The notes below the pieces were generated by a model, which saw only the letters and a list, made by a program, of their open reading frames with translations, had not been told where the DNA came from and ran no database searches. Made by a program: the position numbers and the translations under genes. This document shows, piece by piece, positions 26,594 to 34,091 of a DNA stretch of 64,000 nt. Where the stretch lies: NCBI GenBank assembly GCA_016719485.1, contig JADJZB010000004.1, positions 124,001 to 188,000 on the forward strand, in the 5' to 3' direction. Position 1 is the first letter of the stretch; every line of letters starts with the position of its first letter. Origin of the DNA: Holophagales bacterium (lineage in GTDB: Bacteria; Acidobacteriota; Thermoanaerobaculia; UBA5066).

Positions 26594-27444
26594 GCCGCCA
26601 CCTCTCCCGGCAGGAGCCCGGCCGGGAAGGCCTCCGCCAGGGAGTGTGCCCGGTGCCGCGAGAGAAGGCGCGAAAGGCGGGGCACGACACGGCCGCGCCC
26701 GCCGAAGTGAACGAGCCGGGCGACGGGCGACAGCTCCATGGGAGGGTGCTCCTCGTCGACCTCCCACGGGTGAAGGTAGAAGACCGGGCTGTCGCCCGAG
26801 CGGATCGCCGCGTCGACGGCCGCACCGACGCGGGCTTCGCGCGACAGGCGCGACGTCCAGCCACCTCCGAGCATCGCGGGGCGGCCGAAGAACGTCCCGA
26901 CGAGGGGCGGCACCTCCAGGAGGTCGCCGGACGGGGTCGACAGGACCGTGGGACGGCGGGGGTTGCCGGGATCCCCGATCGGAGGAACCGCGAGGAGGGA
27001 GGAGTCGACCCGGAACCCCTCCTCGACGAGCGTCGGCAGGTGGGGGCTCGAGGTCGTCCGGAGCGACCACTCCGGGGCCCGGTAGGCCGTCACCGCGGCC
27101 CCGCAGGCGTCTTCGAGCGCGGCGCGGGCAGAGCGGACGTCGGCGCGGAATTCCTGGGTCGTCATGGTGTCGGCCCGGCGGTGGAGGTCGCCGTGACAGC
27201 CAATCTCGTGCCCGGCCTCGGCGATCCGCCGGACGAAGCCGGGGTTACGGCGGGCGACCCAGCCGAGGACGAAAAACGTGGCACGCGAGGCGGTGCGATC
27301 GAGAAGCTCGAGTATCCGCTCCGTCGAAGGGACGACGCGGGAGGGGAACGAACCCCAGCGGTCGGGGACGTCGTAGGTGGGGTGGCCGCAGACGTGGAAC
27401 CACTCTTCGACGTCGACGGTCAGGACGAGGCGCGCTCCGGGCAT
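26590..27444 (-). CDS. XrtA-type polysaccharide deacetylase
   Basis: 284 residues. It starts with LVLTVDVEEWFHVCGHPTYD, typical of the DUF3473 polysaccharide deacetylase group associated with exosortase/EPS loci. NodB motifs are visible: catalytic Asp in DVEE, the metal-binding pair in EIGCHGDLHRRAD, and YRAPEWSLR; DUF3473-like FYLHPWEVDEEHP lies near the C-terminus. It would remove N-acetyl groups from a polysaccharide precursor. It begins 9 bp after the GT2 gene and overlaps the acyltransferase gene. No exosortase is present in the window. Confidence 0.87.
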   Translation of the reverse strand: MPGARLVLTVDVEEWFHVCGHPTYDVPDRWGSFPSRVVPSTERILELLDRTASRATFFVLGWVARRNPGFVRRIAEAGHEIGCHGDLHRRADTMTTQEFRADVRSARAALEDACGAAVTAYRAPEWSLRTTSSPHLPTLVEEGFRVDSSLLAVPPIGDPGNPRRPTVLSTPSGDLLEVPPLVGTFFGRPAMLGGGWTSRLSREARVGAAVDAAIRSGDSPVFYLHPWEVDEEHPPMELSPVARLVHFGGRGRVVPRLSRLLSRHRAHSLAEAFPAGLLPGEVAA

Positions 27445-27453
27445 CGCGCCGAA

Positions 27454-28176
27454 TTATGACTCGTCGGAGCCGGTCGTCTTGTAGTGGGCCGAAAGCCAGG
27501 AGGTGACCCACGTGTCGCGGAACGGCCGGTAGTGGCGGGGCCCCCCGTTGTAGATCGACCGGATCGGAACGACCTCGAACTTCCGGAGCCGCCGCGAGGC
27601 GCGGATGAGCATCTCGTTCTCGATGGCGTACCGGCTCGCGGTGAGGCGGAACTGGCGGAGGAGGTCCGTCGAGAGGAGGCGGAATCCCGACTGGCCGTCC
27701 TCGACGGGCAGCCCGGTCATGCGGGAGAGGACCTTGTCTCCCATCTCGTTCGCCCGGCGGTTCTTCGCCGGCATGCCGTCGGGATTGGCCAGGCGCGAGC
27801 CGATGACGAAGTCGGCCCCCCTCCGGGCGGCGTCGAGGAGCACCGGCAGGTCGTCGGGGTCGTGCTGGCCGTCCCCGTCGACGAATGCGACGTGGGTCCA
27901 GTCCGCTTCGAGGAGGTGGGCAAGGCCGTCCCGAAGGGCCGTCCCTTTACCACCGTTCCTCTCGCGGCGCAGAACTTTCGCGCCCGCCTCCCGGGCGACC
28001 TCCGAGGTGCGGTCTTCGCTCCCGTCGTCGACGACGAGCACCTCCGGAACGTGCCGGAGGAGTCCCCTTACCACGTCACCGACCCACGTTTCGCACTGAA
28101 ACGCGGCGACGAGCGCGGCGGGCCGAAAAGCGCTTTCTGGAGTTGACGTGCCCCGCAACTTTGTGAAAATTAGCAC
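27454..28176 (-). CDS. GT2 family glycosyltransferase (DPM1/GtrB-like)
   Basis: 240 residues from GTG 28176, which has GAGG upstream; TTG 28158 is the alternative. The GT2 fold shows VLVVDDGSEDRT, GKGTALRDGL, the metal motif VAFVDGDGQHDP and QSGFRLLS. There are no C-terminal helices, so it resembles the short dolichyl- or undecaprenyl-phosphate mannose synthase form. First gene of the eight-gene minus-strand operon. Its start codon lies inside the Rex-like site of the divergent nuo promoter. Confidence 0.87.
   Translation of the reverse strand: MLIFTKLRGTSTPESAFRPAALVAAFQCETWVGDVVRGLLRHVPEVLVVDDGSEDRTSEVAREAGAKVLRRERNGGKGTALRDGLAHLLEADWTHVAFVDGDGQHDPDDLPVLLDAARRGADFVIGSRLANPDGMPAKNRRANEMGDKVLSRMTGLPVEDGQSGFRLLSTDLLRQFRLTASRYAIENEMLIRASRRLRKFEVVPIRSIYNGGPRHYRPFRDTWVTSWLSAHYKTTGSDES
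28143..28171 (+). promoter_or_regulatory. candidate nuo promoter
   Basis: TTGACG (28143-28148), a 17-base spacer and AAAATT (28166-28171) fit a sigma-70 promoter. The predicted transcript would start about 8 bases before the nuoA ATG, and no Shine-Dalgarno precedes that ATG, so nuoA may be translated from a nearly leaderless mRNA. The whole promoter lies within the 5' coding part of the divergent GT2 gene. Confidence 0.4.
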
Positions 28177-28178
28177 GA
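28161..28178. promoter_or_regulatory. Rex operator-like site at the nuoA promoter
   Basis: TTGTGAA-N4-AGCACGA. The left half matches the Rex consensus TTGTGAA-N4-TTCACAA perfectly, and the right half keeps four of seven positions. It covers the candidate -10 element, so bound Rex would block transcription. A rex gene closes the same operon 11 kb downstream. Rex control of nuo is known in Streptomyces, so this is a sound inference. Confidence 0.6.
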
Positions 28179-28185
28179 GCGCCTC

Positions 28186-28548
28186 ATGGGCACACCTTCC
28201 GCCTTCCTCCCCATCCTCCTCATGCTCACCGCGGCCGCCATCATCGGGGCCGCTCTGCTGTTCCTGAACGGGGTGATGGGCCGCAAGGTCCGCACCCTCC
28301 GCAAGCTCGGCCCCTACGAGAGCGGCCTGCCGCTCCTCGACGAGAGCCGAAAGCGGATATCCGTAAAGTTCTTCATCGTCGCGATGGTCTTCATCCTCTT
28401 CGACGTGGAGACGGGCTTCCTCTGGCCGTGGGCCACCGTCCTCGACGAGGGCGGCTGGGTGGTCTTCTGGCCGATGGTCGTCTTCCTCGCCGTCCTGGCC
28501 CTCGCGGACGCGTACCTCTGGAAGAAGGGAGCGTTCGACTGGGAATGA
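28186..28548 (+). CDS. nuoA: NADH-quinone oxidoreductase subunit A
   Basis: 120 residues with three transmembrane helices. The conserved KxxPYESGLPLLDESRKRISVKFF loop and the FILFDVETGFLWPWA segment identify NuoA, a membrane-arm subunit near the quinone site of proton-pumping complex I. It is normally followed by nuoB, but here its stop overlaps nuoE (ATGA). Confidence 0.95.
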   Translation: MGTPSAFLPILLMLTAAAIIGAALLFLNGVMGRKVRTLRKLGPYESGLPLLDESRKRISVKFFIVAMVFILFDVETGFLWPWATVLDEGGWVVFWPMVVFLAVLALADAYLWKKGAFDWE

Positions 28549-29102
28549 GCGGCGGCGCGAACACACCCGTGGACACCCTTCCCGGACAGCCTCCCGTCGG
28601 CGAGCACGGGGCGCTCTCCTGCGGGAAGGCCCTCTCCTTCTCGCCCGCGGCCGAGGCCCGGTTCGAGAAGCTCCTGACCCGCTACCCGACGAAGCAGGCC
28701 GCGCTCCTGCCCACGCTCTGGATCGCCCAGGAAGAGTGGGGCTGGATCTCGCGGGAGGCGGTCGACTACGTCGCCACCCGCCTCGGGCTCTCCTCGGCCT
28801 TCGTCTGGGGCGTCGTGACCTTCTACACGATGTACAACCGGGCCCCGGTCGGGAAACACCTGATCCAGGTCTGCACCTCGATCTCCTGCCACCTCAACGG
28901 CGCGGAGGAGGTCTTTCACGCCTGCCGCAGGAAGCTCGGCGACCTGAAGCCGGGCCAGACGTCGGCCGACGGGAAGTTCACGGTCGTCGAGGTGGAGTGC
29001 CTCGCCCAGTGCGACAAGGCGCCCGCCGTCATGGTGAACGGCGACGACCACGCGCGCATCACGCTCGAAAACCTCGACGCCTTCCTCTCCGAGCTGAAAT
29101 GA
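28545..29102 (+). CDS. nuoE: NADH-quinone oxidoreductase subunit E (24 kDa)
   Basis: 185 residues. Thioredoxin-like [2Fe-2S] subunit: the ligands are CTSISC and CLAQC, in the usual order. Part of the NADH-oxidising module with NuoF and NuoG. The first 25 residues are a non-conserved Gly/Pro-rich lead. The start overlaps nuoA and the stop overlaps nuoF (ATGA at both ends). Confidence 0.95.
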   Translation: MSGGANTPVDTLPGQPPVGEHGALSCGKALSFSPAAEARFEKLLTRYPTKQAALLPTLWIAQEEWGWISREAVDYVATRLGLSSAFVWGVVTFYTMYNRAPVGKHLIQVCTSISCHLNGAEEVFHACRRKLGDLKPGQTSADGKFTVVEVECLAQCDKAPAVMVNGDDHARITLENLDAFLSELK

Positions 29103-30466
29103 GCGATTTCCAGCCCGTCCTCTCCGCCCGCCTCGGGAAGAAGAACTCCTGCGCCCTCGCGACCTACGTCGCCGACGGGGGCTACGCCTCGTGGAAGAAG
29201 GTCCTCGCCGGTTCGAAGACGGGCGAGTGGACCCCGGCGAAGGTGACCGACCTGGTCAAGGCCTCGGGCCTCAGGGGCCGGGGCGGCGCCGGGTTCCCGA
29301 CGGGAATGAAGTGGACCTTCGTCCCGCCGAAGGAGAAGAGGGGCGACAAGCCCGTCTACCTCCTCTGCAACGCCGACGAGTCGGAGCCCGGGACCTTCAA
29401 GGACCGGATCCTCATCGAGAAGGACCCCCACCAGATCCTCGAGGGGATGATGCTCGCGAGCTTCGCCCTGGACGTGAAGCACGCCTACATCTACATCCGC
29501 GGGGAGATGGTCCACGGCGCCGAGATCCTGAACGCCGCCATCGACGAGGCCTACGCCGCCGGGCTCCTCGGGAAGAACGTCCTCGACAGCGGAATGGACT
29601 TCGACATCACGGTCCACCGCGGCGCCGGGGCCTACATCTGCGGCGAGGAGACGGCCCTCATCGAGAGCCTCGAGGGCAAGCGCGGCCACCCGCGCATCAA
29701 GCCTCCCTTCCCCGCCGTCTCGGGCGTCTGGAACGCCCCGACCGTCGTCAACAACGTCGAGACGCTCTGCTGCGTGAAGCACATCCTCGACCGCGGGGCC
29801 GACTGGTTCAAGGGAATCGGCCGGAACGAGCGCAACACCGGGCCGAAGCTCTACTGCGTCTCCGGCCACGTCGTGAAGCCGGGCGTCTACGAGGCGCCGA
29901 TGGGGATCCCGTTCCGGGAGCTCCTCGCGATGTGCGGGGGGATGAGGGGCGGGCGGAAGGTGAAGGCCGTCATTCCGGGCGGCTCCTCGGCCCCGATGCT
30001 GACGGGCGACGAGATGATGGACGTCCCGCTCGACTTCGACGGCGTCGCCGCCGCGAAGTCGATGCTCGGCTCGGCCGCCATCATCGTCATGGACGAGACC
30101 ACGGACATTCCGAAAGCGGTCGCGAACATCGCGAAGTTCTACGCTCACGAGTCGTGCGGGCAGTGCACGCCGTGCCGCGAAGGGACGCCCTGGCTCCACA
30201 AGATGCTCAAGCGGATCGTCAACGGTCAGGGCAAGAAGGCCGACGTCGAGATGCTCCTCCAGGTCGCCGGGCAGATGGGGAACGGCATGACGATCTGCGT
30301 CTTCGCCGACGCGGCGATCGCGCCGGTCCTCTCGGCCATCCCGAAGTTCCGCGAGGAGTTCGAGGCGTACGTCACGAAGTCCGCCGCGCCGGGCTTCGAG
30401 CAGCCTGCCGCGGCCGGGATCACCTCGAAGGTGGCCGAGCGGACGGCGGAAGGGATGCACTCCTGA
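29099..30466 (+). CDS. nuoF: NADH-quinone oxidoreductase subunit F (51 kDa)
   Basis: 455 residues. NADH/FMN-binding glycine-rich GRGGAGFPTGMKW near residue 60, CNADESEPGTFKDR, GAGAYICGEETALIESLEG, and the N3 [4Fe-4S] ligands SCGQCTPCREG with a later Cys (MTICVF). It oxidises NADH and passes electrons via FMN into complex I. Stop and nuoG start overlap (TGATG). Confidence 0.97.
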   Translation: MSDFQPVLSARLGKKNSCALATYVADGGYASWKKVLAGSKTGEWTPAKVTDLVKASGLRGRGGAGFPTGMKWTFVPPKEKRGDKPVYLLCNADESEPGTFKDRILIEKDPHQILEGMMLASFALDVKHAYIYIRGEMVHGAEILNAAIDEAYAAGLLGKNVLDSGMDFDITVHRGAGAYICGEETALIESLEGKRGHPRIKPPFPAVSGVWNAPTVVNNVETLCCVKHILDRGADWFKGIGRNERNTGPKLYCVSGHVVKPGVYEAPMGIPFRELLAMCGGMRGGRKVKAVIPGGSSAPMLTGDEMMDVPLDFDGVAAAKSMLGSAAIIVMDETTDIPKAVANIAKFYAHESCGQCTPCREGTPWLHKMLKRIVNGQGKKADVEMLLQVAGQMGNGMTICVFADAAIAPVLSAIPKFREEFEAYVTKSAAPGFEQPAAAGITSKVAERTAEGMHS

Positions 30467-32178
30467 TGGCGAAGGTCACCGTCGACGGACGGACCGTCGA
30501 GGTCCCCGGCACCGCCAACGTCCTCGAGGCGTGCCGGGCGGCCGGGGTCGACGTCCCCCACTTCTGCTACCACCCGCGCCTCTCCATCGTCGGCCAGTGC
30601 CGGATGTGCATGGTCGAGATCGAGGGGGTCCCGAAGATCCAGGCCTCCTGCACGGTGCCCGTGCGCGACGGGATGGTCGTCCTCGCCAGCTCGGAGAAGG
30701 CCCTCGCCGCCCGCAACGCGACGATGGAGTTCCTCCTCATCAACCACCCGCTCGACTGCCCCATCTGCGACCAGGCGGGCGAGTGCAAGCTGCAGGACAA
30801 CGCCGTGGCCGCCGGCCTCCCCGTCTCGCGGACGGTCGAGCCCCGCCGCCAGTTCCCGGGCTACGACCGGACGAGCATCGGCCCCCACGTCATCGCCGAC
30901 ATGACGCGCTGCATCCAGTGCACGCGCTGCATCCGGTTCTGCAACGAGATCTCCGGCACCGGCGAGCTTTCGCTGATCGAACGGGGCGGCCACGCCTTCG
31001 TCTGGACGCACGAGGGCAAGGCGCTCGACAACGAGTGGTCGGCCTGCGCCGCCGACGTCTGCCCGGTCGGCGCCCTGACGACCAAGGAGTTCCGCTTCAG
31101 GAAGCGCGTCTGGTGGCTCGACAAGGCGAAGTCGGTCTGCGACGGCTGCGAGATCGGCTGCAACATCTCGATCGAGCACCGCGACCGGGCCGTCTACCGG
31201 TTCCTCCCGCGGGTGAACCTCGCCGTGAACGACTTCTGGATGTGCGACTACGGGCGCTTCCGCGCCGAGGAGCTGAACGGCAACGACCACACCCGCCCCG
31301 TGCTCCGGAGCGGCGGGAAGGCCCGCGAGACCCACTGGGGCGAGGCGCTCGACGCGGTGAAGGCTGCCGTCGACGCCGCCGTCGCGAAGGACCCCTCCTC
31401 GGTCCTCGTCCTCGGCTCGGCCCGCCTCTCCACGGAAGAGAGCTGGCTCCTCGCGCAGCTCTTCAAGGGAACCGTGGGCGCCGCGCACGTCGAGTTCCAC
31501 GCCGACCTCGGTCCCGAGCGGAAGATCAAGAACCCTTCCGTCCCGGGCGGCTGGCTCGTCGGGAAGGAGGCCGCGCCGAACTCCCGCGGTGCCGAGGCCG
31601 CGGGTGTGGCTCGCGCCGGGAAGGGCTCGGCCCTCGCCCGCCTCCTCGACGGGTCCTACACGCCGGAGGTTCTCTACGTCGCCGACGCCGAGTTCACCTC
31701 CCGCGTCGCCGACCCGAAGTTCGTCGACGCGCTCCGCCGGGCGAAGACGCTCGTCGTCCACGGGAGGCGGACGAACCTCCTCACCGATGCCGCCGACATC
31801 CTCCTGCCCGTCACGAGCCTGGCCGGCAAGGAAGGGACGTTCGTGAACGTCCTGGGGCTCGTCCAGCGGTTCCAGCTCGCCATCGTCCCGCCGCCGATCG
31901 TGAGGACCGACCTCGAGGTCCTCCTCCACCTCGGAAAGAGGTGGGGCGTCTTCGACACGCAGTGGACGGCGAAGTCCGTCTTCGAGCTGATGAAGGGCAC
32001 CGTGCCCGGGTACGCGGGGCTCGGGTGGGATTCCCCGGCCGTGGCCGGGAGCGACGCGTCGGTCTCCCCGACCTCGGCCTACGACGTCCTGCTCGAGAGG
32101 CGCCTCTCGAACCCCGCCGAGATCCTCGCGGATGCCGCCGCGGCGGCAGTGACCTCGGTGGCCGGAGGAGAGAAGTGA
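30466..32178 (+). CDS. nuoG: NADH-quinone oxidoreductase subunit G, short form
   Basis: 570 residues. N-terminal [2Fe-2S] ferredoxin domain (Cys34, 45, 48, 62), then the His/Cys cluster motif HPLDCPICDQAGECKLQDN, the CIQCTRCIRFC and CPVGAL ligands, and a CDGCEIGCN motif opening the molybdopterin-oxidoreductase-like domain. That last domain is shorter than in E. coli NuoG (about 900 residues), retaining only a partial fold ending in LLPVTSLAGKEGTFVNVLG. Conducts electrons from NuoF toward NuoB/I. Confidence 0.95.
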   Translation: MAKVTVDGRTVEVPGTANVLEACRAAGVDVPHFCYHPRLSIVGQCRMCMVEIEGVPKIQASCTVPVRDGMVVLASSEKALAARNATMEFLLINHPLDCPICDQAGECKLQDNAVAAGLPVSRTVEPRRQFPGYDRTSIGPHVIADMTRCIQCTRCIRFCNEISGTGELSLIERGGHAFVWTHEGKALDNEWSACAADVCPVGALTTKEFRFRKRVWWLDKAKSVCDGCEIGCNISIEHRDRAVYRFLPRVNLAVNDFWMCDYGRFRAEELNGNDHTRPVLRSGGKARETHWGEALDAVKAAVDAAVAKDPSSVLVLGSARLSTEESWLLAQLFKGTVGAAHVEFHADLGPERKIKNPSVPGGWLVGKEAAPNSRGAEAAGVARAGKGSALARLLDGSYTPEVLYVADAEFTSRVADPKFVDALRRAKTLVVHGRRTNLLTDAADILLPVTSLAGKEGTFVNVLGLVQRFQLAIVPPPIVRTDLEVLLHLGKRWGVFDTQWTAKSVFELMKGTVPGYAGLGWDSPAVAGSDASVSPTSAYDVLLERRLSNPAEILADAAAAAVTSVAGGEK

Positions 32179-33209
32179 GCGACGCCACGTTCGCCGTCGT
32201 CGCGGCGATCGCGAAGATCCTCCTCGTCTGGGCCATCGCCCTGGCGGCCCTCCTCCCGAACCTCGTCTGGGCCGAACGGCGCGGCGCCGGGATGATCCAG
32301 GACCGTCCCGGCCCGAACCGGGTCGGACCCTTCGGCCTCTTCCAGGCCGTCGCGGACGTGATCAAGCTCTTCATGAAGGAAGACGTCACGCCGCTCTACG
32401 TCGACAAGTTCCTCTACAACCTGGCGCCCTGGATCACCATGATGCCGGCCCTCGTGACGTTCGCCGTCATCCCGTTCGGCGCGCCGCTCGACGTCACGAT
32501 CGGCGGCGTCACCCGGAACGTGCCGCTCATCATCGCCGACGTCAACATCGGGATCCTCTACATCTTCGCGTTCTCCTCGCTCGGCATCTACGGCATCGTC
32601 CTGGCCGGCTGGTCGTCCAACAACAAGTACTCGATGATGGGGGGCCTGCGCGCCTCGGCCCAGATCATCAGCTACGAGCTCTCGATGGGCTTCGCGGCCG
32701 CCGCGACGTTCCTGGTCGCCGGCTCCCTCCGCCTCCCCGCCGTCGTCGAGTGGCAGCAGGCGCACGTCTGGAACGTCGTGCCCCAGTTCGTCGGGTTCCT
32801 GATCTTCCTGATCGCGGTCTTCGCCGAGACGAACCGGCTCCCGTTCGACCTCGCCGAGGCGGAGGCCGAGCTCGTCGCCGGCTTCCACACGGAGTACTCG
32901 GCCTTCAAGTTCGGCATGTTCTTCATGGGCGAGTACGCGAACATCATCGCCGCCTCGGGCCTCGTGGTGACGCTCTACTTCGGCGGGTGGTCGCTCCCGG
33001 GGATCGCGTTCGCCGGGGTCTGGGGAGCCCTCGCCTCGATCGCCGTCTTCTTCGCGAAGACGCTCGCGTTCATCGCCCTGTTCATCTGGGTCCGCTGGAC
33101 GCTCCCCCGCTTCCGGTACGACCAGCTGATGGACCTGGGCTGGAAGGTCCTCCTCCCGCTCTCCTTCCTCCACCTGATCGTCGTGGCGGCGTTCGTCGCC
33201 GCGAAATGA
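32175..33209 (+). CDS. nuoH: NADH-quinone oxidoreductase subunit H
   Basis: 344 residues with about eight helices. Signature segments are AERRGAGMIQDRPGPNRVGPFGLFQAVADVIKLF near the N-terminus and AETNRLPFDLAEAEAELVAGFHTEYS in the middle, the acidic loop lining the quinone channel. GTG start overlaps the nuoG stop (GTGA). NuoI normally follows but is missing here. Confidence 0.97.
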   Translation: MSDATFAVVAAIAKILLVWAIALAALLPNLVWAERRGAGMIQDRPGPNRVGPFGLFQAVADVIKLFMKEDVTPLYVDKFLYNLAPWITMMPALVTFAVIPFGAPLDVTIGGVTRNVPLIIADVNIGILYIFAFSSLGIYGIVLAGWSSNNKYSMMGGLRASAQIISYELSMGFAAAATFLVAGSLRLPAVVEWQQAHVWNVVPQFVGFLIFLIAVFAETNRLPFDLAEAEAELVAGFHTEYSAFKFGMFFMGEYANIIAASGLVVTLYFGGWSLPGIAFAGVWGALASIAVFFAKTLAFIALFIWVRWTLPRFRYDQLMDLGWKVLLPLSFLHLIVVAAFVAAK

Positions 33210-33222
33210 GGGACTGAAGCCG

Positions 33223-33738
33223 ATGTCGCTCGAGCTCGTCGTCTTCGCGATCGCCTCGGGGCTCGCGATCGCCTCCGCCCTCGCGATGGTCGTCGTGAAG
33301 ACACCCGTGAGGAGCGTCCTCTCGCTCGTCCTGGCCTTTTTCGCGCTCGCGGTCCTCGCGGTCCTCCTGGCCGCGCCGTTCATCGCGGCGCTCCTCGTGA
33401 TCGTCTACGCCGGCGCCATCCTCGTCCTCTTCCTCTTCGTCGTCATGCTCCTGAACCTCACGCAGGAGGCGGAGGGGCACGACGAGAGGCCGATCCAGAG
33501 GATCCTCGGCCTCGTCGCGGTCGTCGCCATCGGCGGCCTCCTCCTCGGCGTGACGCTGAAGGCCGGGGCCCCGCCGGTTCCGCCGGCCGGAGGCCCGATC
33601 GGCGTCGCGACGGACGAGATCCCGATCCTCGGCCGGCTCCTCTTCTCCGACTACCTGCTCGCCTTCGAGGCTCTTTCCGTCCTGCTCCTGCTCGCGGCCG
33701 TCGGCGCGCTCATCCTCTCCAAGCGGAGGTTCGACTGA
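33223..33738 (+). CDS. nuoJ: NADH-quinone oxidoreductase subunit J
   Basis: 171 residues, five helices. The PVRSVLSLVLAFFALAVLAVLLAAPFIAALLVIVYAGAILVLFLFVVMLLN region is typical, including the helix-3 pi-bulge YAGAI. It is a membrane-arm subunit coupling the quinone site to the proton pumps. Starts 13 bp after nuoH. Confidence 0.94.
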   Translation: MSLELVVFAIASGLAIASALAMVVVKTPVRSVLSLVLAFFALAVLAVLLAAPFIAALLVIVYAGAILVLFLFVVMLLNLTQEAEGHDERPIQRILGLVAVVAIGGLLLGVTLKAGAPPVPPAGGPIGVATDEIPILGRLLFSDYLLAFEALSVLLLLAAVGALILSKRRFD

Positions 33739-33754
33739 GATGGAGGGCGCCGCG

Positions 33755-34078
33755 ATGAACGCCGTCGTCCCGATGACCGTCCCCCTGAACGCCTACCTGG
33801 CGGTCGGGACGATCCTCTTCGTCATCGGGCTCGCCGGGACGCTCCTGAAGAGGAACACGCTTTCGATGTTCCTCTCCATCGAGCTGATGATGAACGCCGT
33901 CAACCTCCTCGTCCTGGCCTACGCCCGGATGCGGGGAGACGCGACCGGCCAGATGGTCGTCTTCTTCGTCATCGCCATCGCCGCCGCCGAGGCGGCGGTC
34001 GGCCTGGCGATCTTCGTCGCCCTCTTCCGCGCGCGGCGGACGATCGACGTCGACCGGCTCAGCCTGCTGAAGTGGTGA
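33755..34078 (+). CDS. nuoK: NADH-quinone oxidoreductase subunit K
   Basis: 107 residues, three helices. Conserved acidic residues lie in LSIELMMNAVNLLVLA (Glu in helix 2) and in AAAEAAVGLAIFVALFR (Glu in helix 3), both needed for proton movement in MrpC-like subunits. I prefer ATG 33755, which has GGAGGG seven bases upstream, to ATG 33740. Confidence 0.94.
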   Translation: MNAVVPMTVPLNAYLAVGTILFVIGLAGTLLKRNTLSMFLSIELMMNAVNLLVLAYARMRGDATGQMVVFFVIAIAAAEAAVGLAIFVALFRARRTIDVDRLSLLKW

Positions 34079-34091
34079 GGGACACGACGCC

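Noticed and set aside
26592..27506. Long plus-strand Arg/Gly-rich frame opposite the deacetylase
   Set aside because: Composition is that of an antisense frame; no domain or ribosome site.
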